Part shown: positions 44,449 through 56,389 of the stretch, one piece after another
How positions within the stretch are numbered: position 1 is the stretch's first letter
Layout: every line of letters begins with the position of its first letter
Assembly (NCBI RefSeq): GCF_963966145.1
Contig: NC_091047.1
Location: forward strand, 1,674,001 to 1,738,000
Direction of reading: 5' to 3'
DNA from: Tenebrio molitor
Lineage: Eukaryota; Arthropoda; Insecta; Coleoptera; Tenebrionidae
Length of the DNA stretch: 64,000 nt
Program-made: the position numbers and the translations under genes
Notes under the pieces: model-generated
What the model was told of the DNA's origin: nothing
Database searches by the model: none
Seen by the model: only the letters and a program-made list of their open reading frames with translations

Positions 44449-46849
44449 ATGTTCTCTGCAAATGTTATCAAAGACGGAGACTTTACCAAGACCGTTTACA
44501 CTCTGGTAAGCCCCTTGTGTTGTTGTCCAACCCTTCAGAGCCTATTTGTCGCAGATAAAAGACAATCGATTCGCCGATGCCATTAAAATACTGCACGGGA
44601 TCCCAGAGTCGAGCTCTACCAGAGCCGGACTGTCATTATTGGCTTATTGTTACTTTTACATCCAAGATTTCAACAATGCGGCTGGTTATTACGAACAATT
44701 GACCCAGATGTATCCGGACAATAACGATTACAAGCTGTACTATGCGCAATCTTTGTATCAGGCTTGTCTGTACGACGAGTCTTTTCAAGTGACCAAAAAG
44801 ATTGTAGATGATCCGGAATATAAAGGACAAGTTACTAAGCTTCAAGCTGCGATTAAATACAGCCAAGAGGACGTCTTGTCGGCAAAGAGTTTGGTGAACA
44901 CTTGTCCGTCGGACGATCCAGACAAGGAGGTCAATCTGGGTTGTTTGCTCTACAAGGTATCGATTAAAAATGCTTATTTGTTGAATCGAGTAAACAATAG
45001 TTTTAATCAGGTCACTTGCGTTGTTATATTAAGTGTAGTATCGATTCATTAACGGAAATATTTGCATCGTTTAAGGACGAGAACTATGAGGAAGCTCTTG
45101 CGAAATTCACCACGGCTCTTCAGAACCAAGGTTTCAAACCCTACCTGGGCTACAACATAGCGTTGTGCTACTACAGACTCAAGGAGTACGGACCGGCGCT
45201 GAAATACTGCGGTACTGAACAATTTTGTATTTAATTACCGTTCATTGTTTGTATTAAAGCTGATATAATTGAACGCGGGATCAGGGACCACCCCGAGTTG
45301 AGCATCGGCATGCAAACCGAAGGAATCGAGGTGCGCTCAGTTGGCAACACTCTCACCCTGCACGAAACCGCCCTCACCGAAGCTTTCAACTTGAAGGCCG
45401 CCATAGAATACCAACTAAAAAACAGTAAATCACGTCCGCAGCACCGATCAATTCTCATTCGAGTCGTCTTTCAGTGGAGGCGGCTCGCGAGGCTCTGACA
45501 GACATGCCCCCGAGGGCCGAGTACGAGTTAGACGCAGTCACACTTCACAACCAAGCCTTGATGAATTTCGAACAAAATCCAACAGAAGGATTCGAAAAGT
45601 TGCAGTTTTTGCTCCAACAAAACCCTTTCCCTCCGGAAACTTTCGCCAATCTTTTGCTTCTGTACTGTCAACACGAATGTTACGACCTAGCCGCGGACAT
45701 CTTGGCCGAAAATGCCCACCTCACTTACAAATACCTGACAACGGTGAGTGCGATTTTGAAGTTTTAACAATGCAATTCAGTATCTGTACGACTTTTTGGA
45801 CGCGATCATCACTCAACAAACCTCGCCGAGCGAGGCCTATCAGAAACTTGACGAACTAGCAAGTCGATACACGGAGTTGTTGAGGAAACTCACCAAGCAA
45901 GTGCAAGAACACCGCAACCGTAACGACACGGAGATGGTCAAGAAGACTGTCGTGGAATACGAAGAGTGTCTGGACAGATACATTCCGGTGTTGATGGCGC
46001 AAGCCAAAATCTACTGGGACTTGGAGAACTATCAACAAGTCGAGAAGATATTCCGGAAGAGTGTCGAGTTTTGCAACGACAACGACACGTGGAGGTTGAA
46101 CGTGGCGCACGTGCTGTTTATGCAAGAGAACAAGTTTAAAGAAGCGACAGGATTTTACGAACCTTTGGTCAAAAAGAGTTACTCAGAGGTTTTTTCATTG
46201 ATGGGTTTAGGCAAATAATCGGTAGAGTTTTGTAGATATTGAACGTGAATCCGATAGTCCTGGCGAATCTGTGTGTTTCGTACATAATGACGTCGCAGAA
46301 TGAAGAAGCTGAAGAGTTGATGAGGAAAATTGAAAAAGAAGAGGACCAGATGGCGTTCGAAGAGCCGGAGAAGAAGTACTTCCACCACTGCATCGTGAAT
46401 CTCGTCATAGGGTAAGAGTGTAGAGGCTCACGTCTGCATGTAAGAGTTTGAATTTCAGGACTCTCTATTGCTCGAAGGGCAACTACGAATTCGGAATATC
46501 TCGCGTGATGAAGTCCTTGGAGCCCTACAGGAAGCTCGGGACCGACACGTGGTACTACACCAAGCGATGTTTTCTGAGTCTCGTGGAAAACGTGGCAAAA
46601 CACATGATTGTCCTAAGAGATTCGGTCATCCAGGAGTGCATCTCTTTTCTGGAGAATTGCGAACGTAGGTACGGTCCGAACAGAAGGACTCGCAGTTAAT
46701 CGACTGTTTCATTAGTGCACGGTAAGACCATCAGGACGACGGCTTATCCGACTCTGTCGGAGGAAAACGATGCCCCCAACGGTAGAGAGACGGTCACGTA
46801 CGAGGCCCGAAAAATAAAATGTTTGCTCCTGAAACTGCAAAGCTACTAG
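44449..46849 (+). CDS. Ttc30: intraflagellar transport protein IFT70 (TTC30)
   Basis: Nine coding exons: 44449-44505, 44555-44956, 45076-45211, 45260-45424, 45475-45743, 45781-46188, 46236-46411, 46459-46664 and 46716-46849. They total 1953 nt and 650 residues, close to the vertebrate protein (about 665). It is a tetratricopeptide-repeat core subunit of IFT-B, needed for anterograde transport and cilium assembly; in insects it acts mainly in sensory neurons. Family signatures are nearly invariant: AGLSLLAYCYFY, LQAAIKYS, VNLGCLLYK, GNTLTLHETALTEAFNLKAA, ALTDMPPRAE, EGFEKLQFLLQQNPFPPETF, LMAQAKIYW, KIFRKSVEFCND, NVAHVLFMQENK, SYIMTSQNEEAEELMRKIEK and LGTDTWYY. The C-terminal part reads ETVTYEARKIKCLLLKLQ, diverged at the very end. 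Introns are tiny, including one of 37 nt (45744-45780). A poly(A) signal is at 46931-46936, beyond that of the convergent neighbour. Confidence 0.97.
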
Positions 46850-47113
46850 ATACCCTTTATTGTAAAGTTAGTACATGAATTTGACTATAAAAATCGTCTA
46901 AACAAATCCACTGGATCATAACAAAGTGTTAATAAAAACGTCTAAAATAAAATATATAACAAACTAAAAAAAGCACTAAAGCCCGGAAACACGAGGAGAG
47001 AGATTCGTTACGTAACGACTATGGGTCGTTTCAGATCTATTAAGTTACTAGTGAGCTCGTCTAAATAGAAAAATATCACATTTGTTCGGTTGCGATATGT
47101 CGAGTTATTTTAT

Positions 47114-50100
47114 TTAAGCTACTATGGCACTGGAGGGGGTTTGGTTTAATCCGCAAGTACCGTCTCCTCTGTAGACTCTGTAATAACCTTGTTCGCCCCA
47201 GGAGGTCCCCCAGGAGTTCTTCACGATCCAGTAGGGAAGAGTCTTCTTGAAGAGGGGATAACCTACCGCAAATCGATCAGTACCGGTGGGGTGAATCATC
47301 AAATGGTACTTACTGTGCACTCCGTAACCGACGATCAACACGCCGTGGTCTAGATTCTTCGGGTTGCACAAGAACTTGTAGGGGTGGGACACACCCCCCA
47401 TGTAGAACTGCATGGCGTTTGCGTTGATGGCGATCGAGATGGGACCGTTGGCGACCAACCACTTGGCCATGTCTGTCTCGTTGTGGCTGATGTTCAAGGC
47501 GCCGGTGATTTGGACCCGCGCGAGGCTCTTGTTGAAGTGACAAGTCTCGTCTTCGGCGTCGTAGGGGTAGTCCTGTTCCGTCTCCAGGCCCCCCAGTTTC
47601 TCGATCATCCTGCAACACAAAAGAGTTTAGTGGGTCGTTCGCACGAGTTCATCCGAGGCGTGCCGACCTGTACGCCGTGTCCATCAAGCCTCCGTTGCAG
47701 CCCTGGTCCTCGGTGTCGCAATCCACCAGCTCCTGCTCCGAGAACTCCGCCAACTTCCCGTGCTTGATGGCGTACTGTCCCTCCACGTTGCCCGTCACGC
47801 TGAACGCCCAGCAACTTCCGCACTGCTCCTGGTTCTTGACTTCCGTCACCACCCCCTTCTTCCGCCAGTCGAACTCCGTCGGGAGCTGCACGTCGGGGAT
47901 CTCGGCGTCGGCGAACGGCGGCTCGTTCTCGTTGCGCAAGTCGGTCCGCAGGCCCAGCGACTTGGAGAACTCGTTCTGCGTCAAGTCGGCGAACTTGGTC
48001 ACGCCGTAAACTGCCGTTCCTTGTTCGTACGCGTTGAGGACGCGGACGCGGTACATGTTGTCCCTGAACACCTTGAATCTGTACTTGAACTCCTTCTTGG
48101 TGTACTGCTTGTTGTGTCGCTTGATGAACGATTTGAACATGTCGAAGTGGAGGGTTTCGTCGTCGCGCCCCAAAAAGCCCAGCGTCTCGCGCTTGTTCCT
48201 GAAGGAGTGGACCTCATCGTCGCAGGTGACGTTGGTGACGCGGCTGTTTGGCACCCACACCTGCTCGAACACGACGAAGTCGCAGGTCTTGGGCTCGGCG
48301 CCCGAGAGCTTGCCGCATTTCGCGCGCTCGGTGCTCACGCTCTTCTTGCAATCTGACAGAACGATCTTCGCCTTGATCCTGTAAATGTCTCCGGCGACAA
48401 CTTGCTGAGTGGCCGAGACGACTTCGTGCACTTTCAGCTTGTTGGGGTGACTCGACTCCCCATCCAGTTTGCTCAACCCTCCGTCCAAATATTTGATCAC
48501 GAATTCGTCGTCCTTCGACACTTCGAACTCTCCACCTGGCACTCCACGCTTCCTCCTGCTGCTGGTGGTCTCGAACTTGTGGACTTTCTCGTCGCCATCG
48601 CAGGTTATAGTGAATTGCTTGAAGTTCTCCCACGGCTTTTCCCAAACCTTTATCTCGCAATTCTTCGGCGAAGCTCCTCCTTTGACGTTACAATCGTCCA
48701 ATTTCTTTCGGTCGTTGCTCGAGCAGTCGGTCGGCGATATTTTGACCTTGATCCTGTACAACGTCCCCGCCACGACTTGCAAAGACGCCGAAACGATTTC
48801 CACAGATTTGTGCTTTTGTCCGCCTCTTTCGGCGTTCAGTCGTGTCAATCCGTCGTTGATCAATTCCTTGACCTTGGCGCTGTTCTTGTCCGTCGGATTG
48901 GCGCCCCCCACGAGGGTCGACTCTCTTCGGAAGCGACTGTAATTTGTTCGGTTGCTGTCGTTCTTGTCGCGCTTTATGTTCTGGCACTGCGACTTGACCA
49001 CTTTCGGACTGCCGAAATCGTCGTTGACGTACACCTGGACTTTGCAGATCTTGGTGTAGTTTTCGAAGAGCTTCTCGCGACAGTTCTCGTACGGATCTGT
49101 CGGTTTGTCCTCCAAACAACGCGAGATTCCCATGCGCATTATCAGGTGGTAGTAGACTCCGTCGTCCCCTACCATCTTCTTGGCGCCCAAAATCTGCAAA
49201 ACTATGCGCTTGTGGTTGTCGTCGTCGATATTGTCCAAAGCCGAAGCCGCGAAGTCCGCCAAATTCTTCACCACGCCCTTTTCGTCAGGTGAAATCTTCT
49301 CCAACTGACGGATCGCTCTCTCGGATCGATGTTTGTTCTTGTCTTTGTCGTCGTCCTCTTCACTCGACGAACTTGATGATGACGAACTCGACGAGGAGCT
49401 GGACGAGTCCGAATCCTTTTCGTCTTTCTTATGGTGTTTCTTTTCTTCAGAAGCCTTCTTCTTCTTCTCCTCTTTATGTTTCTTTTCGTCGCAGTCGTCC
49501 TCTTCGGAGGAGCTCGAACTCGAGCTAGAGCTAGAGCTTGAACAGTCCGACTTGTTGTCACGCTTGACTCTCGATTTGCTGTCGCTTTCTTCCGACGAGT
49601 CTTTGCTTTCGTCCGAGCTACTGTCAGACTTCGATTGCGACAATTCGCTCTTCGGAGTCGTCTCAGGAGTAGGCTCCAGTGTTGTCGCTTGTTCTTCACT
49701 CTCGGGAGTTACCGTTGACAGCTCAGGAGCGGCAAAATCGTTCATAACTTGTTCGGTGTCGGCCAAAAGAGGATTTCCGGTGGACTCGGCTTCGACTGCG
49801 ACTTCCCCACTCGGTTGACTCTCTAGTTGTATTTGCGACTCCACAGTAGAGGGCACCACAACCTCATCTATTCTTTTACCGACATCAACTTGGCTCTTTT
49901 TGTTCTGTTGCACAGGCTCATCGTTCTCTACCACGATCATCGACTCAAGGTCGTGCAGTCTTGAAGGTGTCATCTCCTCCAGAGCTCCAGTCTCTGCCAT
50001 TCGATCGAAATTTGGACCCACGACGGTTGGCGGTTTTACGTCTTTTGCACCGGTACCGTCGATCTCGTTGCTCATCTCCATTTTTCTTCCGTCCGACTTG

Positions 50101-51144
50101 ACGAATTCTTGCGAAACGGTGCAATTGTTCCCGATCACGTGTTTAGCCTTGGTGATCCAAGGCTTGTGCAAATAAGTTATTTTACAAACGCTTGAATCGA
50201 CTGTAGAGTCTCTGGGGCACGACTCCGCTCCCAGGTTCGAGTCTTTGGCGCAGATCGTCGGCGCAACTTCTACTACCAGAATATATTTGACACCGCTAAC
50301 AACCTGCAATGATTGGTATTTAGCTTTAGTTTTGGACTACATTGGTAAGATTTACTTGTTGCTGTAACTTAAGTACTTTAACTAGAGACTGTTTCTGTTC
50401 GCGTTCGCTCTCGATGTGTCCTAGGCCGATGTCGATCAGCTCATCCACGCCCTCCGCGTTGGGATTGAGGTCAATTGGGCACCCCAGACAAGGATAGGAC
50501 TCGCGCCTGACAGCAACAAAGTGATCGCCCACTTCAGACGACACCGCCTCGTTGCTCAACGCAATCTAGAACGTGGGGGCGCGTTAGAAATTGAAATATC
50601 GCGAGATGACAAAATTACGGATTTCGTCTCGTTAGCGTCGTCGTTTGGACTCGTGGTGGGGTCATAGACCGGTTCCTCGACGATAATTTCCGGTTTGGAC
50701 TTGCAATTGACGTCGTTGAGCACCTGACTGCCCTCTTCGGCGGTGCTCCGAACGAAAGCGTTGCAGGTCAAGCTCGTTTCCGTGCACGGCACGTCCGGGT
50801 AGTTGTTGATGCAATCGACGCTTACGTCCAACGTTAATTCGGTGATATCAGCCTAAAATTAGTAGAGGCGTAGATAATTGTGCTATCAATAACCTCCTTT
50901 ATCAAATATTGCACAATATAAACATGTTGGATCATGGCTAAAATTATACCTTCGTGTGCGCATTAATGAGGGTGGCTTGCTTGTAGTTGTAGACCTTGAT
51001 GGGGGTGGAGTTGAGGTGGTTGAGCACGGCCGCGATCTCGGCGTCGTGCGAGTCGTACGCATTCGCACCATTCTCTTGATTTACCTCACTATTCACGAAC
51101 AATGAGCAACACAAACAAATAAACAAGCACCGCAAGAGCGCCAT
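47114..51144 (-). CDS. multi-cystatin / cathepsin F-like cysteine protease polyprotein
   Basis: Six coding exons on the minus strand: 51144-50950, 50852-50619, 50565-50356, 50303-47668, 47609-47314 and 47262-47114. They total 3720 nt and 1239 residues. The signal peptide is at about 1-19. Cystatin-like modules lie at about 25-140 (degenerate), 145-275 (QVVSG at 213-217), 556-657 (degenerate QILG), 687-791 (QVVAG at 722-726) and 811-917 (QVVAG at 847-851). An acidic Ser/Lys tract with two poly-Ser runs fills 435-541. The I29 propeptide spans about 930-991. The papain-type domain starts near 1019, with QCGSCW (catalytic Cys1044), His1180 and Asn1206. Furin-type sites RVKR (458), RFRR (670), RRKR (796) and RNKR (915) separate the modules. 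The 51-nt last intron is stop-free and in frame; homology ([17 protein letters not shown]) shows it is spliced. It resembles the Drosophila CG12163 type of secreted or lysosomal cathepsin F. Confidence 0.93.
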
Positions 51145-54100
51145 GTTTATTTTGTGAATGTCATTCTAATGTCAAAAGGCGGTCAAATGTCAGCTGGGTG
51201 CTCGCAGCGCCTCCGCCTTACAGGAATCTGCACCGACAAAATATTCGCGCGATCCGAATCGACTGATTCGAGCGCGAGTGGCTTATCGGTCCGAATTGAT
51301 TGCGCAAATAAGTCGTCTTAAAATAACGCGACAAACATGTTTTCGTGCTCTCCGCGATAAAGCGCCGAGAGTCGAGTCGGTGGTCGCGAATGCAGTTACG
51401 AAATTGTTCCGAAGAAAAAAGAGTTACAAAACCGCACCAACGTCCTTGTAACAGTGCGCATTACGGAGCTTGTTTGGAGGAGGCGGCACACCGCGACTCC
51501 GCTCGAACGCAACACGTTTATTTGCAGTGCTTATAAAATTAATTATGTTGAGTTTCGACGATTACACGGCCGCGAGCTGCTTTTAAAAAATCGTTATCGC
51601 TACTACGATGATAAGGTGTTTTTTTTTATTATGTAACGTTGGGAGCTGTCATTATCACCGCTGTAACACCGAAATAAATCTCGGCCTGCCGTGCTCCGTC
51701 AAAATGTCATTTGTTCACATTAAAATTTTTGTTTGTGTCATTTAGTGGTCCCATTAATTTCATTTCGACATTTTTTTTTCGATAAATTCAGGGATACATC
51801 CTCGCTCCTACGAAAATTCACCAGTGTTGGAGTCTGTGAAATTGTTCGTGTTGTGTAAGTCGCATTTTTTACATTTGTACGACTAAATTTACTGCGGTGA
51901 TTGTCAATCATCACATGTCAACTTTCGCAGGCCACTTGTCGATTCGTGCCAAAATCGGTCGCACCAGGGGCGTGCGCGAGGGCCTGGGTGCACTTTTCTC
52001 GTCACTTCTGTCATCGAACGCCTTATCTCAAAAAATCTGTCGTAATTTGAACAATTTGTGTGTCGGAACTGATCACTCCCCCTTTGATAAAGCGCTAAAA
52101 GCAGCACGTGTTGTAATTGATCCTCCCATTATAGCCTTTTACAGCGGTATCTCCGTCAAACTACAACAATTTATTGGTACTTTTTAATTGTTGCAATGCC
52201 ATCGCTGACACCGCCGACTAGTTTGTCGTAAACAAATTAAAAAACCGACGCGCTATTAATAGCATTGATTCACATCATCATTCAAGTTCTCCAAACCGCG
52301 AAAATCATGTTTTTACGCGTTCACACGAAAATCACCTTCGAATCGGATTCTGTTCGGTCTTAATTTCGGCAATCGATCACACGACGAGAAGTTGCATAAT
52401 TTCCCTTGGCCATAATTACCGCTGAATCAGTTGCGACAGCGGCGGCGACTTTAGGGAAATTGTACCGTACGGACGGGCGCAATTATTGTTGCAGATTTTT
52501 TGCAACGTCTCAGTTGCTATGCAGTTTGTGGTGCGGCGATGCGTCATTGTTTATTATTTGGTTTGATCGCGGTGATGCAGTAATTGCTTTGACAGTTTGA
52601 TACATTAAAATTCGACTGTTACGCCACTTTAGCAATATACATAAATTGCGGCGTTGCCGGTTGACTTCTTCGCAGTTGCTAAATTCGACCAAAGAACTGT
52701 TGTTTTTTTCGGTTTCAAATGAGATTGTAAATTTAAGTGACATTCTTGTGGAAGCGGAAGGTCGTTGGGATTTAAATGTCACAAATGTCAATTGGAGGAG
52801 AATGTCACTTGTCAATTCGGACTGTCATTTTGGCCGCATTTAGTTTTGGTCGAAGCAATGATTTTAAAATTTGTTGTAAGCGTTTCAGTGTTTTTATTCG
52901 GGACAGAAAAGGGTAATGACTAATGAGACAGCGGAGGTAATAAATAATGTTGTTTATTGTTCAAAATACAGCTTTTTTTATGTAACTTTCTATTGTTTCA
53001 CACCAATTGGGGTAACAATCGATAATCTCAATATTTCATAAATTAAAAACAAACAAGACTTACTTTCTTTCTTTTCTTCTTGCTTTCTTTTTCATGTTGT
53101 ATTTTTGTTTGTGTTTCCTTTACTACATTTAGTGTGTATAATAAGGTTATATGACCATGACCGCTTACCTTACATAATGTTTAATATTAATAATAATGTC
53201 AATACATTTTGATTTTTAAGAGTTTTTGGCCAAACAACAATAAAACGCTGCAGTACATTCGTTTATTTAGTTACCGACACGAAAATGTCCATTATGTCAA
53301 TTGTTTCTATTCTAGCACGATTCACCGTCGAAGTAAATAGTGTTAAAAATAGAACAAATATTTTTTTTACAAATTAAATAAGACTGTTCAGGTTTCTGTA
53401 CAATATTTGTTGGTCTTTTTTAATACAGAAATTTAAAAATGTAAAGAACATTAAAAAAAACATTTATTCAAATGGTCTGGTGCTTGTTTTTGTTTCCGTT
53501 AACCAATGGCTCAGCGGCATTAGATGTCAAAAACTATAGATATCAAACGTCATTATTTCTTTTGCAAAATCGGTTTATTTTAGAACTAACCAACGAGAGT
53601 TTTCGTGATTTTTTGGTTTTTACTTTGAGGAGGTACTCTAGTATAGGATAGAATATTTTCTTCTTTTTTTAACTATCAAACTTTCTACCGTCTGCCTTTT
53701 GTCTACAACTTTGTTCATATTTTTTTTTTGTTCGACACTGCTAGAATTTGAGAAATTTCTCCTGTGTGAGCGGATTTTGATAAATGTCACAACTTGTCAA
53801 AACGAAACGTCAAGCCAATTTTAAAGATTTTAGGCGATTTAGGTTCGTCGAACAAAAAAACGTTGTATTCAACTCGTTCTTGTGTAAATTGGGCCTTTTT
53901 TCAAGCAAAAAAAATTGTCCATGTATAGTAGTTTATTTAACGATTTCGTGTGTAAATTGGGCTTTTTTGCTTGAAAAAAGGCCCAATTTACACACGAAAT
54001 CGTTAAATAAACATGGACAATTTTTTTCAAATAGATAACATTTCCAAAAAGAAAATTTTGATTTAATTCTGGTGATAATGACAGGTGCAATGAAGGTACA

Positions 54101-55380
54101 CCAAATTTGAAGTCAATCTTTAAAGTAGATCTTGAGATATTATGGCGGCCATCTTAGAAAACATGGTTTCGAAAAAAACTCGTTTGTTTTTTTTGCATCA
54201 ACCTTTATAATCACTAATTAGGATTGTTTTTAACCATTATAAATACGTCCATCTTGGAAATTTCCGGAAAAGGTCGGAAAGACACATTTTCAACATCCTA
54301 CACTTTAGAAAAAGCCATCAGAAAAAAAGGATTATTTTCAAAGTTCTAGGCTAAGCTCCTCCTTGAATTGAAAATGTAACTTCAAGCAAATAATGATCAA
54401 GGTGAACTTATGTAACCGCTTTTGCAAAAGAAAACAAACGACAGAAATTTTTTTGAACGCTCGATACTTTGTACATCTATTTCTCGTTGCCTTCTTGTCC
54501 CCCTTGGATTAAAGATGAATGTTTTAACTTTCTTTGTTAGCATGAAGAACTTTTGTTGTAGAGGTTATGGCAATTTTGTTATTATACCGTGCGTTCCTCT
54601 TAAGCGAACACATACAAAAATTGTCTAGATCATAAGTTTGTTGCGAATCAAAGTTTTTCTCCGAAAGATGTGTAAATTGTTTTTTCAAAAAACTTCAAAA
54701 ATTCGAGCTTTTCATTCCTCGGACCGTTATTCGTACAAATTTCGTTGCAAGAAGAAAATTCCAAGTCACATCCGTGCAGTGTGAACTAATGTCGGCGAAT
54801 AACGTAATTTTTTTTGCGGATTTGTCAGAAAAGTATTTCGTCGTCACCTTCACAGTCAAGGTTTTCGGGTTGGTGCGCTCTTCCTGAATTCTTTCTTTCG
54901 ACAAAAACAAGTAGAAGGAGATGATCCGGACGAGATTCGACAAAAGCGCAACGAAGAAGTTTGCGCTTTGTCGAAGGTCGATCGGCATGTAAGGTGGTCG
55001 GGAGGCCGCGTCGCCGCCACTGCGTCCGACAACATCATCCTTAATAATAAACAGCGTCGTCGGCCAACATCCACAAAGAGCATTCAACGGCGAAAGTGTG
55101 CGGCTGGATTTTGGCGCGAATCCCCCGATTCATCGTCCCGATTCCCAGTGAGAGTGTCATATCATCATCTCTGTTGCAGATGCGTCGTCAGTCGGCGGTC
55201 GAGAGTGTCGGCGTCGTGTTGGTCGCCGTCTTCTTCGCGCCGATCCGCCGAAAATAGCCGCGACCTGGTGCGCGCTCCTTCGAAATCGGCAGCCGAGACG
55301 AGGGACAAGGACGAGTGGGGGGACGCGGCGCGCTATCTAATCACCGCCCCGCGTCGTTGTTGTGACATGTCGGTTCGGTG
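51145..55380. other. intergenic region, cathepsin gene to ps-like gene
   Basis: No gene is recognised. 51.2-52.6 kb is moderately GC-rich and non-repetitive. 52.85-54.7 kb is AT-rich and contains the long palindrome at 53907-54028. From about 54.9 kb the GC content rises toward the ps-like 5' exon. Open frames here have no family resemblance. Confidence 0.45.
53907..54028. repeat. near-perfect palindrome with an outer third repeat
   Basis: The arms centre near 53970: the left arm contains TTTATTTAACGATTTCGTGT and the right arm its reverse complement, extending out to ATTGTCCATG and its complement. Arms are about 58 bases with one short insert (TAGTAG) in the left arm. Just outside, 53882-53906 repeats TGTAAATTGGGCCTTTTTTC-like sequence, so the module occurs three times. 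This may be a foldback element or an inverted duplication. Confidence 0.85.
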
Positions 55381-55584
55381 ATTCAGTCAGCGTGCGACGA
55401 TCGAAGAGGAGCCGTGCAGAGCAGAGAGCCATCGCCGGAGCTGGTGCGCGAGGAGTGTAGCGAGTGCGCGCAGCGGTGCAGTGTCGTAACACCGCACTCT
55501 CACACACACGCAAACACGCAGACAGACACACACGCAACCGTACGTGGTCCGCTCCACGCCGATGGACGCCTGAACGTTGGCAAA

Positions 55585-55702
55585 ATGGCCGCCGATTCGG
55601 GAATGGATACGTGCCCGTCGCCAGAGATAGCCGACTCCAGGAAGAGGCCGCTCGACGGGGACAACGACAACGGCGACACGAAGCGCTCCCACTTCAGTCC
55701 AG
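55585..55702 (+). CDS. ps: first coding exon of a Pasilla/Nova-like KH-domain RNA-binding protein (partial)
   Basis: An ATG in good context (GGCAAAATGG) opens a 39-codon exon that ends CCAG|GTAACG after one base of the next codon. The peptide carries MDTCPSPEIADSRKRPLD and a TKRSH motif. The DSRKRPL...TKR arrangement is the conserved N-terminus of Nova proteins just before KH1 and includes a basic nuclear-localisation-like stretch. Nova/Pasilla are YCAY-binding splicing regulators (family knowledge). KH exons are not in this window, so they must lie beyond 64000, with a first intron of more than 8.2 kb. Upstream, 55385-55584 would be 5' UTR, with a CA-rich run. The identification rests on about 25 residues, hence moderate confidence. 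Confidence 0.68.
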
Positions 55703-55928
55703 GTAACGCGCACTAGGCACGCCAATGGCGTTGACGTTAGCCGTCCGGGCGGCTGTCATCGCGCCGCTGTCAAAAGCGAGCGGTGTCGGCGAGGCGGGCC
55801 GCCTCCTGGGGGCGCGCGCCAGGCCGCCAGTCAGTCGGTCGCTCGCCGATGTCCGGTCCGGTCGCGATCGCAGACGCAGCGCCCCCCCCGGGAGAAGCCA
55901 CCGCCACGACGACGACGACGGCCCACCG

Positions 55929-55989
55929 ATGATCAGCACCACCTCGGACGCGTTCTATCTACGTGATCTGGCCAGCACGCTGCCCGGTG
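55929..55989 (+). CDS. candidate alternative first coding exon of the ps-like gene
   Basis: An ATG at 55929 begins MISTTSDAFYLRDLASTLPG (20 codons plus one base) and ends at a strong donor, GGTG|GTGAGT. Its phase is the same as that of the exon at 55585-55702, so either could splice to the same downstream exon. The upstream sequence is open in frame for about 200 nt, but it is Arg/Ala-rich and GC-biased and looks non-coding. It could also be chance. Confidence 0.35.
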
Positions 55990-56389
55990 GTGAGTCTGCT
56001 TCACGTACGACGTCATCGCCGTCGACTCTCTCTCGCTGTGCCGCATCGTGCCACATCACGCCGCATTCCGGGGATTCCGGGTCGTTGCGCGGCGGCCCCG
56101 CCGAAAACTCGCTCTTCCAGATTGACAACGATCGGTCGGCCAGTGCAGCGCGATTTTCGATTTCGATTCCAAATGTTTTGTGGTGACGATGGCGGGCCGA
56201 GACACGTGTACACCTGGCACACGTAATGACGGGAAACTGACGATTGAGACGTCAAAGGTTTGATATCAATCGATCCGCGACGAGCTTGCACCCCTTCGAA
56301 ACCCATCTAGTTAGCAATTTGTCAAGTGCCCCTTCAGGAACACACGAAAAACGTTCGCATCGATCCACCTTTTTCATTTTTTTTACGCT

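Noticed and set aside
55725..55928. The 150-codon open frame downstream of the ps-like exon as coding in full
   Set aside because: It is Arg/Ala-rich and GC-driven, has no ATG in good context at its start and crosses the donor at 55990. Only the short ATG-led part next to the donor is kept as a candidate exon.
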